Below are positions 30,290-38,260 of a stretch of 39,005 nucleotides of DNA, piece by piece. Within the stretch, counting starts at the first letter, position 1. Every line of letters starts with the position of its first letter. Made by a program: the position numbers and the translations under genes. The DNA is from Candidatus Rokuibacteriota bacterium (GTDB lineage Bacteria; Methylomirabilota; Methylomirabilia; Rokubacteriales; CSP1-6), in contig JACPCW010000125.1 in the NCBI GenBank assembly GCA_016184365.1, positions 1-39,005 of the forward strand, given 5' to 3'. A model generated the notes under the pieces. The model searched no databases. It saw only the letters and a list, made by a program, of their open reading frames with translations, and had not been told where the DNA came from.

Positions 30290-32161
30290 ATGCGACAGGG
30301 CGGCTATACCGGGAAATATCTCGACGTCGACCTCACCACCGGTGCGTTCACGACCGTCACCCTTCCCGAGGACGTGCTGTCCACGTGGGTGGGATGCACG
30401 GGGCTCGGACTTCACCTCCTGTCCCAGGAGATCACGCCCGGGATGACACCCACCGATCCCGAGGCGCCGGTGTTCGTGCTCACGGGGCCGCTCACCGGCA
30501 CGGCGGCGCCGATGGCGTCGAACTGGACGATCGTCACGCTCAACACCGTGCTGGCCTACCATCCCGGCGTCAGTCAGTCGCACGGCTATTTCGGGGCGAG
30601 GCTCAGGCACGCCGGATGGGACGGCATCTTCATCCGCGGGATCGCGCGGAAGCCCGTGTACCTCTGGATCGACGACGACCGCGTGGCGCTGAGGGACGCG
30701 GGCCGCCTGTGGGGCAACGACACGTTCGAGACCGAGCGGCTCGTGGCGCTCGAGCTCGGAGACCCGGAGCACAAGAGCATCAGCATCGCGTCCATCGGCC
30801 GGGGCGGCGAGGCGATGCTCGCGGGCGCATCCGTCCGCACGGACCGCGCGTACGGCGCGAGCAAGGGCGGGCCCGGCGTCGTCTGGGGCGCGAAGAAGCT
30901 GAAGGCGATCGCCGTGCGCGGCACGGGGCAGGTCCCGATCGCCGACCTCGACGCGTTCACCGCGACGTGCGACGCGTGGCGCGAGCAGTGGAAGAACACC
31001 GTCGGGAAAACGAAGGAGCCGGCGCGGGGCATCAAGATCATGCCCGACATCGCCGCCTTCGGCGGATTTCCGGGGAAGAACTTCAGCGATCCGGACTACG
31101 CCGTGCGCTGGGGCGAGCGCATGCGCGAGCACATCCAGTGCTGGAAGATCAAGGAGGTCGGCTCGTTCGGATGCGAGATGCAGTGCCACAACGAGACGAC
31201 GATCACCACCGGCCCCTTCACCGGCTACACCATCCGGGGCTACACGGGCGAGGTCATCGAGGAAGTCGGTCCCAATCTCGGTGTCGACGACCCGGGCACG
31301 GCTCTCATGCTGTGCGGCTACTTCGACGGCCTCGGTCTGGACTGCTGCGAGGTGCCGCGCATCATCGCCATGATCATGGAGGCGTACAACGCCGGACGCC
31401 TCACGCGGCAGGAGATCGACGGCATCGACCTCACCTGGGGCAACCACGAAGCGATCATCGAGCTCACCGAGAAGACCGTTCGCAGGGAGGGCATCGGAGC
31501 GATCGTGGCGAAAGGGCTCCGCGAGGCCGGCGCGGCGCTCGGGATCGAAGACCTGGCCGTGCACATCAAAGGCGTCGGATTCAACACGCACGACCAGCGC
31601 GCGTGGGGAATCGGATGGCTCTTCGGCAGCATCATGTCCGGCATCGGCCCGGCCTGGCAGGGCGTCGGTGTCGAGCGACGAGCCGAGCCCGATCTCGGAT
31701 TTCCCCATCCGACGGATCCCTCGAGTCCGGTCGACAAGGGACGGCAGTCGTACCTCACGCAGATGAAGAAGATGTGGGACGACTGCCACGGCTGTTGCTG
31801 GTTTGCCAGCTGGGAATTCGAAGGCGCGATCGACTACGCCACGCGCGCCGTGTCCCAGGCCACCGGGTGGACGTTCGATCGCGAACGAGCGCTGCTCCTC
31901 GGCGAGCGGGTGATCAACGTCCAGCGCGTCCTCTCTCTCCATCTCGGCTTCGACCCCGACAGCGAGTTCGATCTCGGCGCCCGGGTCGCCGATGCCGTCC
32001 CCGACGGCCCGGCGAAAGGATGGGCGCTCGGACCACACCTCAAGGGAATGCGCGAGGAGTACTACGCCAACGCCGGCTGGGACCCGGTCACCGGGGCGCC
32101 CGATGCCGCGACCCTCGAACGGGTCGGACTCGATGCCTACCGCGTCGGAAGGAGACCGTAG
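30290..32161 (+). CDS. Aldehyde ferredoxin oxidoreductase family protein 2
   Basis: A 623-residue paralogue of the preceding gene, with the same domain order: YTGKYLDVDLTTGAF, TGLGLHLLSQEI, LTGTAAPMASNW, SQSHGYFGARLRHAGWDGIFI and KKLKAIAVRGTG. Fe-S ligands are C295 and C299 (SFGCEMQCHNE), with Ser292 in place of the usual first cysteine. A double cysteine C502-C503 occurs in the C-terminal motif (CHGCCWF). The pterin motif reads DGLGLDCCE and keeps the Asp. An extra ~20-residue acidic insert (ERRAEPDLGFPHPTDPSS) precedes the C-terminal cysteine region. The two paralogues are too different for a recent duplication and may form a heteromer or act on different aldehydes. The stop is directly followed by the dctP ATG. 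Confidence 0.9.
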   Translation: MRQGGYTGKYLDVDLTTGAFTTVTLPEDVLSTWVGCTGLGLHLLSQEITPGMTPTDPEAPVFVLTGPLTGTAAPMASNWTIVTLNTVLAYHPGVSQSHGYFGARLRHAGWDGIFIRGIARKPVYLWIDDDRVALRDAGRLWGNDTFETERLVALELGDPEHKSISIASIGRGGEAMLAGASVRTDRAYGASKGGPGVVWGAKKLKAIAVRGTGQVPIADLDAFTATCDAWREQWKNTVGKTKEPARGIKIMPDIAAFGGFPGKNFSDPDYAVRWGERMREHIQCWKIKEVGSFGCEMQCHNETTITTGPFTGYTIRGYTGEVIEEVGPNLGVDDPGTALMLCGYFDGLGLDCCEVPRIIAMIMEAYNAGRLTRQEIDGIDLTWGNHEAIIELTEKTVRREGIGAIVAKGLREAGAALGIEDLAVHIKGVGFNTHDQRAWGIGWLFGSIMSGIGPAWQGVGVERRAEPDLGFPHPTDPSSPVDKGRQSYLTQMKKMWDDCHGCCWFASWEFEGAIDYATRAVSQATGWTFDRERALLLGERVINVQRVLSLHLGFDPDSEFDLGARVADAVPDGPAKGWALGPHLKGMREEYYANAGWDPVTGAPDAATLERVGLDAYRVGRRP

Positions 32162-33289
32162 ATGAGAACGAAACGATCGCGCGTGTTCACCGCTCTTGGC
32201 CTGGTCCTGATCCTCCTGGTGGCCGTCGGGCCGACTCCGACGCCGGCCCAGCCGAAGGGGACGGCCGCCGGCGAGATGTCCAAAGAGGTCCTCGATCCCC
32301 GCTATCCCTCCGAGGCGGCGGCCTGCACGGCCATCCCGAAGGCGAATGCGACGGGCCCGAGCTTCACGTGGTCATGGGCGCACGACGTCGTCGTCGGGCC
32401 CGAATCTCCGTGGGACCAGATCTGGGCGCATCAGTGGAAGAAGAGCGTCGAGGAGGCCACGAACAAGCGGCTCAAGATCAACCTCCTCATGGGGCAGATG
32501 AAGGCGGCCGAGACGATCTACAGCGTCGGGCGCAACGAGGTGCAGGGCGGCCTGACCTACAGCCCCTATTACGGTGACCTCGTGATCTCGAACTGGATCA
32601 CGCTGCCGTTCTTCATGAAGAGCGGCAAGGAAGTCCTCCACGGGCTGAAGGCGGCCGAGAAGTGGATGCACGAGGAGATCGAGGGCCGCGCCAACGTGAA
32701 GTGGCTCTATGCCGGCGGCTACACGCGCCAGGTGTTCTGGAGCAAGAAGGCGATCACGAAGCTCCGTGACTTCAAGGGCCTGAAGATCCGGAGCTGGGGC
32801 GCCGCGGGCGTCCGCATGATCCAGGCGTTCGAGGCGACGCCCGTCGCGATCCCGTGGGCCGAGGCCTATCCCGCCGCGCAGCGGGGCGTCGTCGACGTGG
32901 TGACCGCCGGTCTCGGCGGCGGGTTCACGTCGAAGATGCACGAGGTCGTTCCGGTGGTGAACGACTGGTACTTCGGCGAGGGCGCGATCGTGTTCATCGC
33001 GAACAAGGACGCGTTCAACCAGCTGCCCGCCGACCTGAAGGCCACGGTGCTCGGTGTCCGCGACTGCCTCGGCGCCGGGTTCTCCCGCCGCGTCCTCGAA
33101 AACGAGCGGTGGACGCTCGAGCAGCTGCCGAAAGAAGGCGGCAGCGTCTACAAGCCGGAGCCCGGCGAGTCCGAGAAGGCCGCCGCCGTCGCCCGTCCCG
33201 TGTGGGACTGGTGGCTGGGCGTGGCCGGGCCGAAAGGTCACGAGGTGTTGAAGGCGATCGAGGCGGCCGTCAAGCCGCTGAGGAAGTAA
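32162..33289 (+). CDS. dctP: TRAP transporter periplasmic substrate-binding protein (DctP family)
   Basis: A 375-residue protein with an N-terminal signal (RVFTALGLVLILLVAVGPTPTPAQ). The mature part shows the DctP pattern: SFTWSWAHDVVVGPESPWDQ, INLLMGQMKAAETIYSVGRNEVQ, ITLPFF, KWLYAGGYTRQVFWSKKAI, LRDFKGLKIRSWGAAG, and FEATPVAIPWAEAYPAAQRGVVD with the carboxylate-binding Arg region (KIRSW). It would deliver an organic acid to the DctQM pair encoded next. An unusually long N-terminal insert (residues ~35-60, with a cysteine) precedes the first domain. The start codon touches the upstream AOR stop, so the transporter and enzymes are co-expressed. Confidence 0.93.
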   Translation: MRTKRSRVFTALGLVLILLVAVGPTPTPAQPKGTAAGEMSKEVLDPRYPSEAAACTAIPKANATGPSFTWSWAHDVVVGPESPWDQIWAHQWKKSVEEATNKRLKINLLMGQMKAAETIYSVGRNEVQGGLTYSPYYGDLVISNWITLPFFMKSGKEVLHGLKAAEKWMHEEIEGRANVKWLYAGGYTRQVFWSKKAITKLRDFKGLKIRSWGAAGVRMIQAFEATPVAIPWAEAYPAAQRGVVDVVTAGLGGGFTSKMHEVVPVVNDWYFGEGAIVFIANKDAFNQLPADLKATVLGVRDCLGAGFSRRVLENERWTLEQLPKEGGSVYKPEPGESEKAAAVARPVWDWWLGVAGPKGHEVLKAIEAAVKPLRK

Positions 33290-33300
33290 CGGAGCGCGTC

Positions 33301-33870
33301 ATGGCGAAGCTCGAAAGCAAGGCGATGTGGGACGAACGGCCCGTCGATCTCGGCCACGGGATCGTTCGGGTGCTCGATCGCCTCACCGTGGAGTTCCGGC
33401 GCATCACGGCGATCGCCGCGTACGTCGCCGGGTTCCTCGTGCTCGCCATGACGCTCTTCATGACGGTCGACGTGCTGATGCGCTACGGATTCGGACGTGC
33501 GACGGCCATCGCGGACGACGTGACCGGCTACCTGCTCGTCGCGATCACCTTCCTCGGCGCCGGCACCGCACAGCTGGCGAACAAGCACATCAACGTGGAG
33601 ACCGTCGTCGGCTTCCTGCGGCCGCAGCCCCGGCGCGTGCTGAACCTCGTCTCGCTGCTCGTCGTGCTCGGGTACGTCGTGTTTCTCGCGTGGCAGGTCT
33701 TCCCCTACGTCGCCACGTCACGCCGGCTGCTCTATCTGTCGTCGGGCCTGGTGAGGTTCCCCCTGTGGATTCCCCAGTCGTTCATCGCGCTGGGCCTCTG
33801 CGTGCTGGTGCTCGCCCTGCTCGTCAACATCATCGAGACGACGCTCGAGCTCCTCGGGCATCGCCGGTAA
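33301..33870 (+). CDS. dctQ: TRAP transporter small membrane subunit (DctQ family)
   Basis: A 189-residue protein with four predicted membrane helices (AIAAYVAGFLVLAMTLFMTV, VTGYLLVAITFLGAGT, LVSLLVVLGYVVFLAWQVFP, FIALGLCVLVLALLVNII). The DctQ motif VDVLMRYGFGRATAIADDVTG and TAQLANKHINVE are present. The ATG at 33301 is preceded by GGAG. It is required for function of DctM in characterised TRAP systems, although its role is structural. It has an N-terminal ~30-residue cytoplasmic extension (SKAMWDERPVDLGHG). Confidence 0.9.
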   Translation: MAKLESKAMWDERPVDLGHGIVRVLDRLTVEFRRITAIAAYVAGFLVLAMTLFMTVDVLMRYGFGRATAIADDVTGYLLVAITFLGAGTAQLANKHINVETVVGFLRPQPRRVLNLVSLLVVLGYVVFLAWQVFPYVATSRRLLYLSSGLVRFPLWIPQSFIALGLCVLVLALLVNIIETTLELLGHRR

Positions 33871-33874
33871 GCCC

Positions 33875-35167
33875 ATGGAACATCTGTGGTGGCTCCTGCT
33901 CGGGCTGCTCGCGCTGCTGGCGCTGGGCATCCCCATTTACGCCGCGCTCGGCGTGCTGGGCGCCGCCGCGATCTACATCGCGCTCCCGGTGCCCGTCCCG
34001 TCGATCCTGGCGTCCCAGGCCTGGAATCAGACGAACAACTTCATTCTCACGGCGATCCCGCTCTTCGTCTTCATGGGCGAACTGCTCCTGCACAGCGGCG
34101 TCACGGAGGAAGGCTATCGCGCGCTGCACCGCTGGCTCGGCCGCGTCCCGGGTGGGCTCGCGCATGCCAACATCGCCGCGTGCTCGGTCTTCGCGGCGGC
34201 GTGCGGCTCCAGCAGCGCGACGACCGCCTCGGTCGGGAGCGTGTCGCTCCCCGAGATGCTCAAGCGGGGATACGACCGCTCGCTGTCCTTCGGCAGCATC
34301 GCGGCCGGGGGCACGCTCGGGATCCTCATCCCGCCCAGCATCTGCATGATCCTCTTCGGGGCGCTCACCGGCGTGTCCATCGGGAAGCTGTACATGGCCG
34401 GCATCGTGCCCGGGCTCGCGCTGTCGTCGCTGTTCATGCTGTACATCGCGTTCGCCGCCTGGCGGCGTCCCCACGTCGTCCCCCGCTCGACGGAGCCGTT
34501 TTCTCTCGCGGCCGCGATCAAGGCCTCCCTGGGCATCATCCCGGTGTTCCTTCTCATCGTCGCGGTGCTCGGAAGCCTCTACGCCGGTGTGGCCACGCCA
34601 ACGGAAGCGGCGGCGCTGGGCGCGAGTGGCGCCCTGCTCGTGGCCGCGTATCGCCGCCGTCTCACCGTGAAGATGGTCGCGCAATCCGCGATCGCCACGG
34701 TGCACGTGACGAGCATGCTCCTCCTCATCGTGGTCGCCTCCACGACGATTCACTTCGTGCTCATCCGGCTCGGGGTGCCCTCGGCGCTGGTCGGCATGGC
34801 GGAGGAGCAGGGACTCTCGGCGAACCTGGTGCTGCTGCTCGTCATCGCGGTCGTCACCCTGGCCGGGATGCTGATCGATCCCATCTCGATGATGGTGATG
34901 GTGCTCCCGACGCTCGCGCCGCTCCTCACGGCCATGAAGATCGATCTCATCTGGTTCGGCGTCGTGATGGTCATCCTCGTGGAAGCGGCGCTGCTGACGC
35001 CGCCGATGGCGCTCAACATCTTCGTCGTCCGCGGGCTGGATCCGTCGGCCTCCACGTGGGAGGTCGCCCGCGGGGCGTTGCCGTTCGTCGCGATGATGTA
35101 CGTGTTGATCGGCGTCCTGTTCGTCTTCCCGGCGCTGGCGCTCTGGCTGCCCGCCCGGATGTTCTGA
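33875..35167 (+). CDS. dctM: TRAP transporter large membrane subunit (DctM family)
   Basis: A 430-residue polytopic membrane protein, the Na+-coupled transport channel of the TRAP system. Family motifs include LGIPIYAALGVLGAAAIYIA, FILTAIPLFVFMGELLLHSG and ALHRWLGRVPGGLAHANIAA, then ACGSSSATTASVGSVSLPEM, GTLGILIPPSICMILFG, LYAGVATPTEAAALGASGAL and IDPISMMVMVLPTLAPLL. Length is normal. It follows dctQ by four bases. The complete dctPQM set inside an enzyme operon indicates that the operon's substrate, probably a carboxylic or 2-oxo acid, is imported by this system. Confidence 0.94.
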   Translation: MEHLWWLLLGLLALLALGIPIYAALGVLGAAAIYIALPVPVPSILASQAWNQTNNFILTAIPLFVFMGELLLHSGVTEEGYRALHRWLGRVPGGLAHANIAACSVFAAACGSSSATTASVGSVSLPEMLKRGYDRSLSFGSIAAGGTLGILIPPSICMILFGALTGVSIGKLYMAGIVPGLALSSLFMLYIAFAAWRRPHVVPRSTEPFSLAAAIKASLGIIPVFLLIVAVLGSLYAGVATPTEAAALGASGALLVAAYRRRLTVKMVAQSAIATVHVTSMLLLIVVASTTIHFVLIRLGVPSALVGMAEEQGLSANLVLLLVIAVVTLAGMLIDPISMMVMVLPTLAPLLTAMKIDLIWFGVVMVILVEAALLTPPMALNIFVVRGLDPSASTWEVARGALPFVAMMYVLIGVLFVFPALALWLPARMF

Positions 35168-35183
35168 GACGAGCGGAGCCCGC

Positions 35184-35984
35184 ATGGACATCGTCGTGTG
35201 CGTGAAGCAGGTGATGGACGCGGATACGCCGCCGTCCGGCTTCAGGATCGATGCCCGGGCGAACGACGTCGTGTCCACCTCCGGTCTGCCGCCGGTGATC
35301 AACGGGTTCGACGAGCAGGCGGTGGAGGCGGCCCTGCGCCTGAAGGAGGCTCACGGCGGGACGATCACCGTGCTCACGCTCGGCAAGGACCTCGCGCTCG
35401 ATGTCATCCGGAAGCCGCTGTCGATGGGAGCCGACGAGCTCGTCGTCGTGTGGGACGCCGCGTTCGAAGGCGGCGACAGTTACTCCACCGCGCACGGTCT
35501 CGCGGCCGCCATCCGGAAAATCGGAACGTACGACCTCATCCTGTGCGGCCGGCAAGCCTCGGACGGGGACGCCGGGCAGGTCGGCCCGGGGATCGCCGAG
35601 CTGCTCGGCATGCCCTGTGTGACGTTCGCGAAGAGCATCACGGCCACGGACGCGACGGTGAGGATCGAGCGCGCGATCCCCGACCGGTACGAAGTCGTCG
35701 AGGCCCCGATGCCGTGCGTGATCACCGTGAGCAACGAGCTCGGCGCCGCCCGGTATCCGACGCTTCGCGGCGTCATGGCCGCCCGTCGCAAGCAGCCGGT
35801 CACCTGGAACGCCGAAGCGCTCGGGATCGATCCGTCGACGGTCGGAGCCGCGGGGGCGCGCACGAAGGTCCTGCGGCTGTTCCTCCCGGAGCGGGGCGGT
35901 GAGTGTGAGCTGGTCGCCGGCGACACGCCGGAACAGGCCGGCAAGAGACTGGCGATGAAGCTCCGGGAAGCGAAGGTCATCTAG
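35184..35984 (+). CDS. etfB: Electron transfer flavoprotein subunit beta
   Basis: A 266-residue EtfB/FixA-type protein. It begins DIVVCVKQVMDADTPPSGFR and contains INGFDEQAVEAALRLKE, TVLTLGK, MGADELVVVWD, DLILCGRQASDGDAGQVGP and ELLGMPCVTFAKSI, then the ETF beta signature region VEAPMPCVITVSNELGAARYP. It forms a heterodimer with EtfA, carrying FAD and, in classical ETFs, AMP. The QASDGDAGQVGPGIAE segment is like that of ETFs from dehydrogenase systems. Here it lies between a TRAP transporter and etfA, in an operon with two AORs and no acyl-CoA dehydrogenase. AOR-derived electrons could therefore go to this ETF. Confidence 0.92.
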   Translation: MDIVVCVKQVMDADTPPSGFRIDARANDVVSTSGLPPVINGFDEQAVEAALRLKEAHGGTITVLTLGKDLALDVIRKPLSMGADELVVVWDAAFEGGDSYSTAHGLAAAIRKIGTYDLILCGRQASDGDAGQVGPGIAELLGMPCVTFAKSITATDATVRIERAIPDRYEVVEAPMPCVITVSNELGAARYPTLRGVMAARRKQPVTWNAEALGIDPSTVGAAGARTKVLRLFLPERGGECELVAGDTPEQAGKRLAMKLREAKVI

Positions 35985-35986
35985 CG

Positions 35987-36973
35987 ATGAACGACGGCCG
36001 CGGCGTGATGGTGTTCGGCGAGGTGTCCGAGTCGATCACGTACGAGCTCCTCGGGATCGGACGCTCGCTGGCCGCCGCGCTCGGCGAGCCGCTGTCGTGC
36101 GTCGTGCTCGGAAGCGGTATCCGGGACCAGGCGCGTGAGCTGATCGCGTTCGGCGCGGACACGGTCTCCGTCGTCGACGATCCGTTGCTGAAGGACTACC
36201 AGGCGGATGCGTACGTCACCGTGATGCACCGCCTCTGTCAGGAGCAGCGCCCCAACATCCTGCTGCTGGGCCAGACGATCGCCGGCCGTGACCTGGCTCC
36301 CCGGCTCGCCTTTCGACTGCACACCGGAGTCGCGACGGATTGCAGTGAGCTCGCGATCGACCCGACGTCCAGGTTGCTCCTGCAAACCCGCGCCTGCTAT
36401 GGCGGCAACGTCCGGGCGACGGTCGTCTGCCCCGACGCCCGGCCGCAGATGGCGACGGTGCGCGCCAAGACCATGGCCGCGCTCGCTCGAGACGACTCGC
36501 GTACCGGCGACGTGATCGATCTCGACGCGGGGATCGACGCGTCGTGTCTCCGGACGAGGATCGTCGACGAGTCGAGAGAGACGGCGACCGGCGTGCGACT
36601 GGAGGACGCTCGGGTCGTCGTCGCCGGCGGCCGCGGAATGGGCGGCGCCGACGCGTTCAAGCAGCTGGACACGCTCGCGACGGTCTTGAAGGGCGCCGTG
36701 GGCGCGAGCCGCGCGGCCTGCGATGCCGGCTACGCGCCCGCATCGGCGCAGATCGGACTCACCGGAAAGGTCGTGGCGCCCACGCTGTACGTCGCCGTCG
36801 CCATCTCCGGCGCGAGCCAGCACATGACGGGTTGCTCGCGCTCCAAGGTCATCGTCGCGATCAACAAGGACCCGGCGGCGAACATCTTCAAGGAAGCGCG
36901 TTACGGCGTCGTGGCGGATTACCGGGAGGTGCTTCCGGCCTTCACGGAGATGTGCCGGGAGCTCCTGGAGTGA
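35987..36973 (+). CDS. etfA: Electron transfer flavoprotein subunit alpha
   Basis: A 328-residue EtfA/FixB protein. The N-terminal domain includes GADTVSVVDDPLLKDYQ, then LLGQTIAGRDLAPRLAFRL and TGVATDCSELAID. The FAD-binding C-terminal domain is clear: VVVAGGRGMGGADAFKQLD, LAtVLKGAVGASRAACDAG, QIGLTGKVVAPTLYVAVA, ISGASQHMTGCSRSKVI and AINKDPAANIFKEARYGVV. It starts two bases after etfB and its TGA overlaps the GTG start of moeA. No extra N-terminal ferredoxin domain is present, so this is a simple ETF, not obviously a bifurcating type. A partner quinone oxidoreductase is not in the window. Confidence 0.93.
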   Translation: MNDGRGVMVFGEVSESITYELLGIGRSLAAALGEPLSCVVLGSGIRDQARELIAFGADTVSVVDDPLLKDYQADAYVTVMHRLCQEQRPNILLLGQTIAGRDLAPRLAFRLHTGVATDCSELAIDPTSRLLLQTRACYGGNVRATVVCPDARPQMATVRAKTMAALARDDSRTGDVIDLDAGIDASCLRTRIVDESRETATGVRLEDARVVVAGGRGMGGADAFKQLDTLATVLKGAVGASRAACDAGYAPASAQIGLTGKVVAPTLYVAVAISGASQHMTGCSRSKVIVAINKDPAANIFKEARYGVVADYREVLPAFTEMCRELLE

Positions 36974-38247
36974 AAGCGACCCTCGACGTGCGCCGTCGTG
37001 GACTGACCGTCGATGCCATCACGGCGACGATGCTGGCGCTGGTTCGCCCCTTGCCGGCGACCGTGCAGTCCGTCTCCGCCTCGCTCGGTTGTGTCCTGGC
37101 CGGCCCGGTCGTGGCCCGGGTCGATGTTCCGGCGTGGCCGCTGGCCACACGCGACGGCTACGCCGTCCGGGCCACCGATACGATCCACGCGAAGTCCGCG
37201 GACGCCGTGCGGCTCCGCGTGCTCGGTGAGGGCGCCACACACAACGGACGTGATCCGTTGCCTGGGGGATGTGCCGTCCGCGTCAGGACCGGAACCGCTG
37301 TCCCCCCTGGCGCAGACGCCGTCGTCCCCGGTGAATCGTGTCGCGCACGCCAGGGCACCTGGCGGAACTGGGTCGACATCGTGCGGCCCGTCGAGCCGGG
37401 ACAGTTCATGGCGCTCACCGGCGCGGAGTTCGAAACGGGCTCGCCGGTCTTGCGAGCCGGGACGGTCCTCGGGCCGCCCGAGCTCGCGGTCCTCGCCGCG
37501 CTCGGGCACGCGCACGTGCGCGTCGTGCCGCGGCCGCGTGTCGCCGTCGTCGCGACCGGCACCGAGCTGTCGAGCCGGGCGGGCGTCGCGGCGGACGGAC
37601 AGCTCTACCCGAGCAACATCACGCTGGTGCAGGCCATGCTCACCGCCGGCGGCGCGGAGCTGAGCTCCGTCCGGGTCGCGTCCGACGACCCGGAAGAGCT
37701 GGCCAGCGCGCTTCGCGACGGACTCACGGCCGATCTGATCCTGACGACCGGCGGCACCGGGAAGAGCTCGAGCGACATCGTCGGCAAGGTGTTGCTGGAC
37801 CAGGAAGCTCATTCGCTGTGGAACGCGCCCGTCCGCGGCAGCAAGCCGGCCGCGTTTCGGCTGCTGCGCGAACTGTCGACCGAACGGCTCGTGCCGCATC
37901 TGGCTCTGCCCGGCCGTCCGATTTCCGCCATGGTCGCGTTCACGCTGTTCGCATACCCGTTGCTGCGGCGCCTGTCGGGACTGCCGCCGAAGCGCGCGCA
38001 TTACCGGTGGGCACGACTCGCTGCGGACATCGACGGGATTCCGGGACGTCATCGATATATCCCGGTCCGTCTGGAGTGGTGCCGCAAGCGATGGCACGCC
38101 GTGCCGGCAGGCGAGGCGATGCTCTACGGGCTGGCCGCGACGGCCGGGATGGACGGGTTTGCGGTGCTCGGACGTCGCACCGGGGCACTGGCCAGGGGAC
38201 GCCGGGTCCGCGTGCTGCTGCCTCCGTGGTCTTCCGATCCGGAGTGA
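36970..38247 (+). CDS. MoeA-like molybdopterin molybdenumtransferase (divergent)
   Basis: A 425-residue MoeA-family protein that would insert molybdate or tungstate into molybdopterin-AMP. The GTG at 36970 overlaps the etfA stop (GTGA). The N-terminal domain has VPAWPLATRDGYAVRATD, then VRVRTGTAVPPGADAVVPGE. The central catalytic domain has RVAVVATGTELSSRAG, QLYPSNITLVQAML and ADLILTTGGTGKSSSDIVG. The C-terminal part has LALPGRPISAMVAFTLFAYPLL. Two hallmark motifs differ from the norm: the usual GGVSVGDxD is GGTGKSSSD, and LPGNPVSA is LPGRPISA. It is encoded among W/Mo-pterin enzymes, so it probably serves the two AORs, perhaps for tungsten rather than molybdenum (an inference). The symbol moeA is withheld because of the altered motif. 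Confidence 0.82.
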   Translation: MKATLDVRRRGLTVDAITATMLALVRPLPATVQSVSASLGCVLAGPVVARVDVPAWPLATRDGYAVRATDTIHAKSADAVRLRVLGEGATHNGRDPLPGGCAVRVRTGTAVPPGADAVVPGESCRARQGTWRNWVDIVRPVEPGQFMALTGAEFETGSPVLRAGTVLGPPELAVLAALGHAHVRVVPRPRVAVVATGTELSSRAGVAADGQLYPSNITLVQAMLTAGGAELSSVRVASDDPEELASALRDGLTADLILTTGGTGKSSSDIVGKVLLDQEAHSLWNAPVRGSKPAAFRLLRELSTERLVPHLALPGRPISAMVAFTLFAYPLLRRLSGLPPKRAHYRWARLAADIDGIPGRHRYIPVRLEWCRKRWHAVPAGEAMLYGLAATAGMDGFAVLGRRTGALARGRRVRVLLPPWSSDPE

Positions 38248-38260
38248 AGGGACACACACG

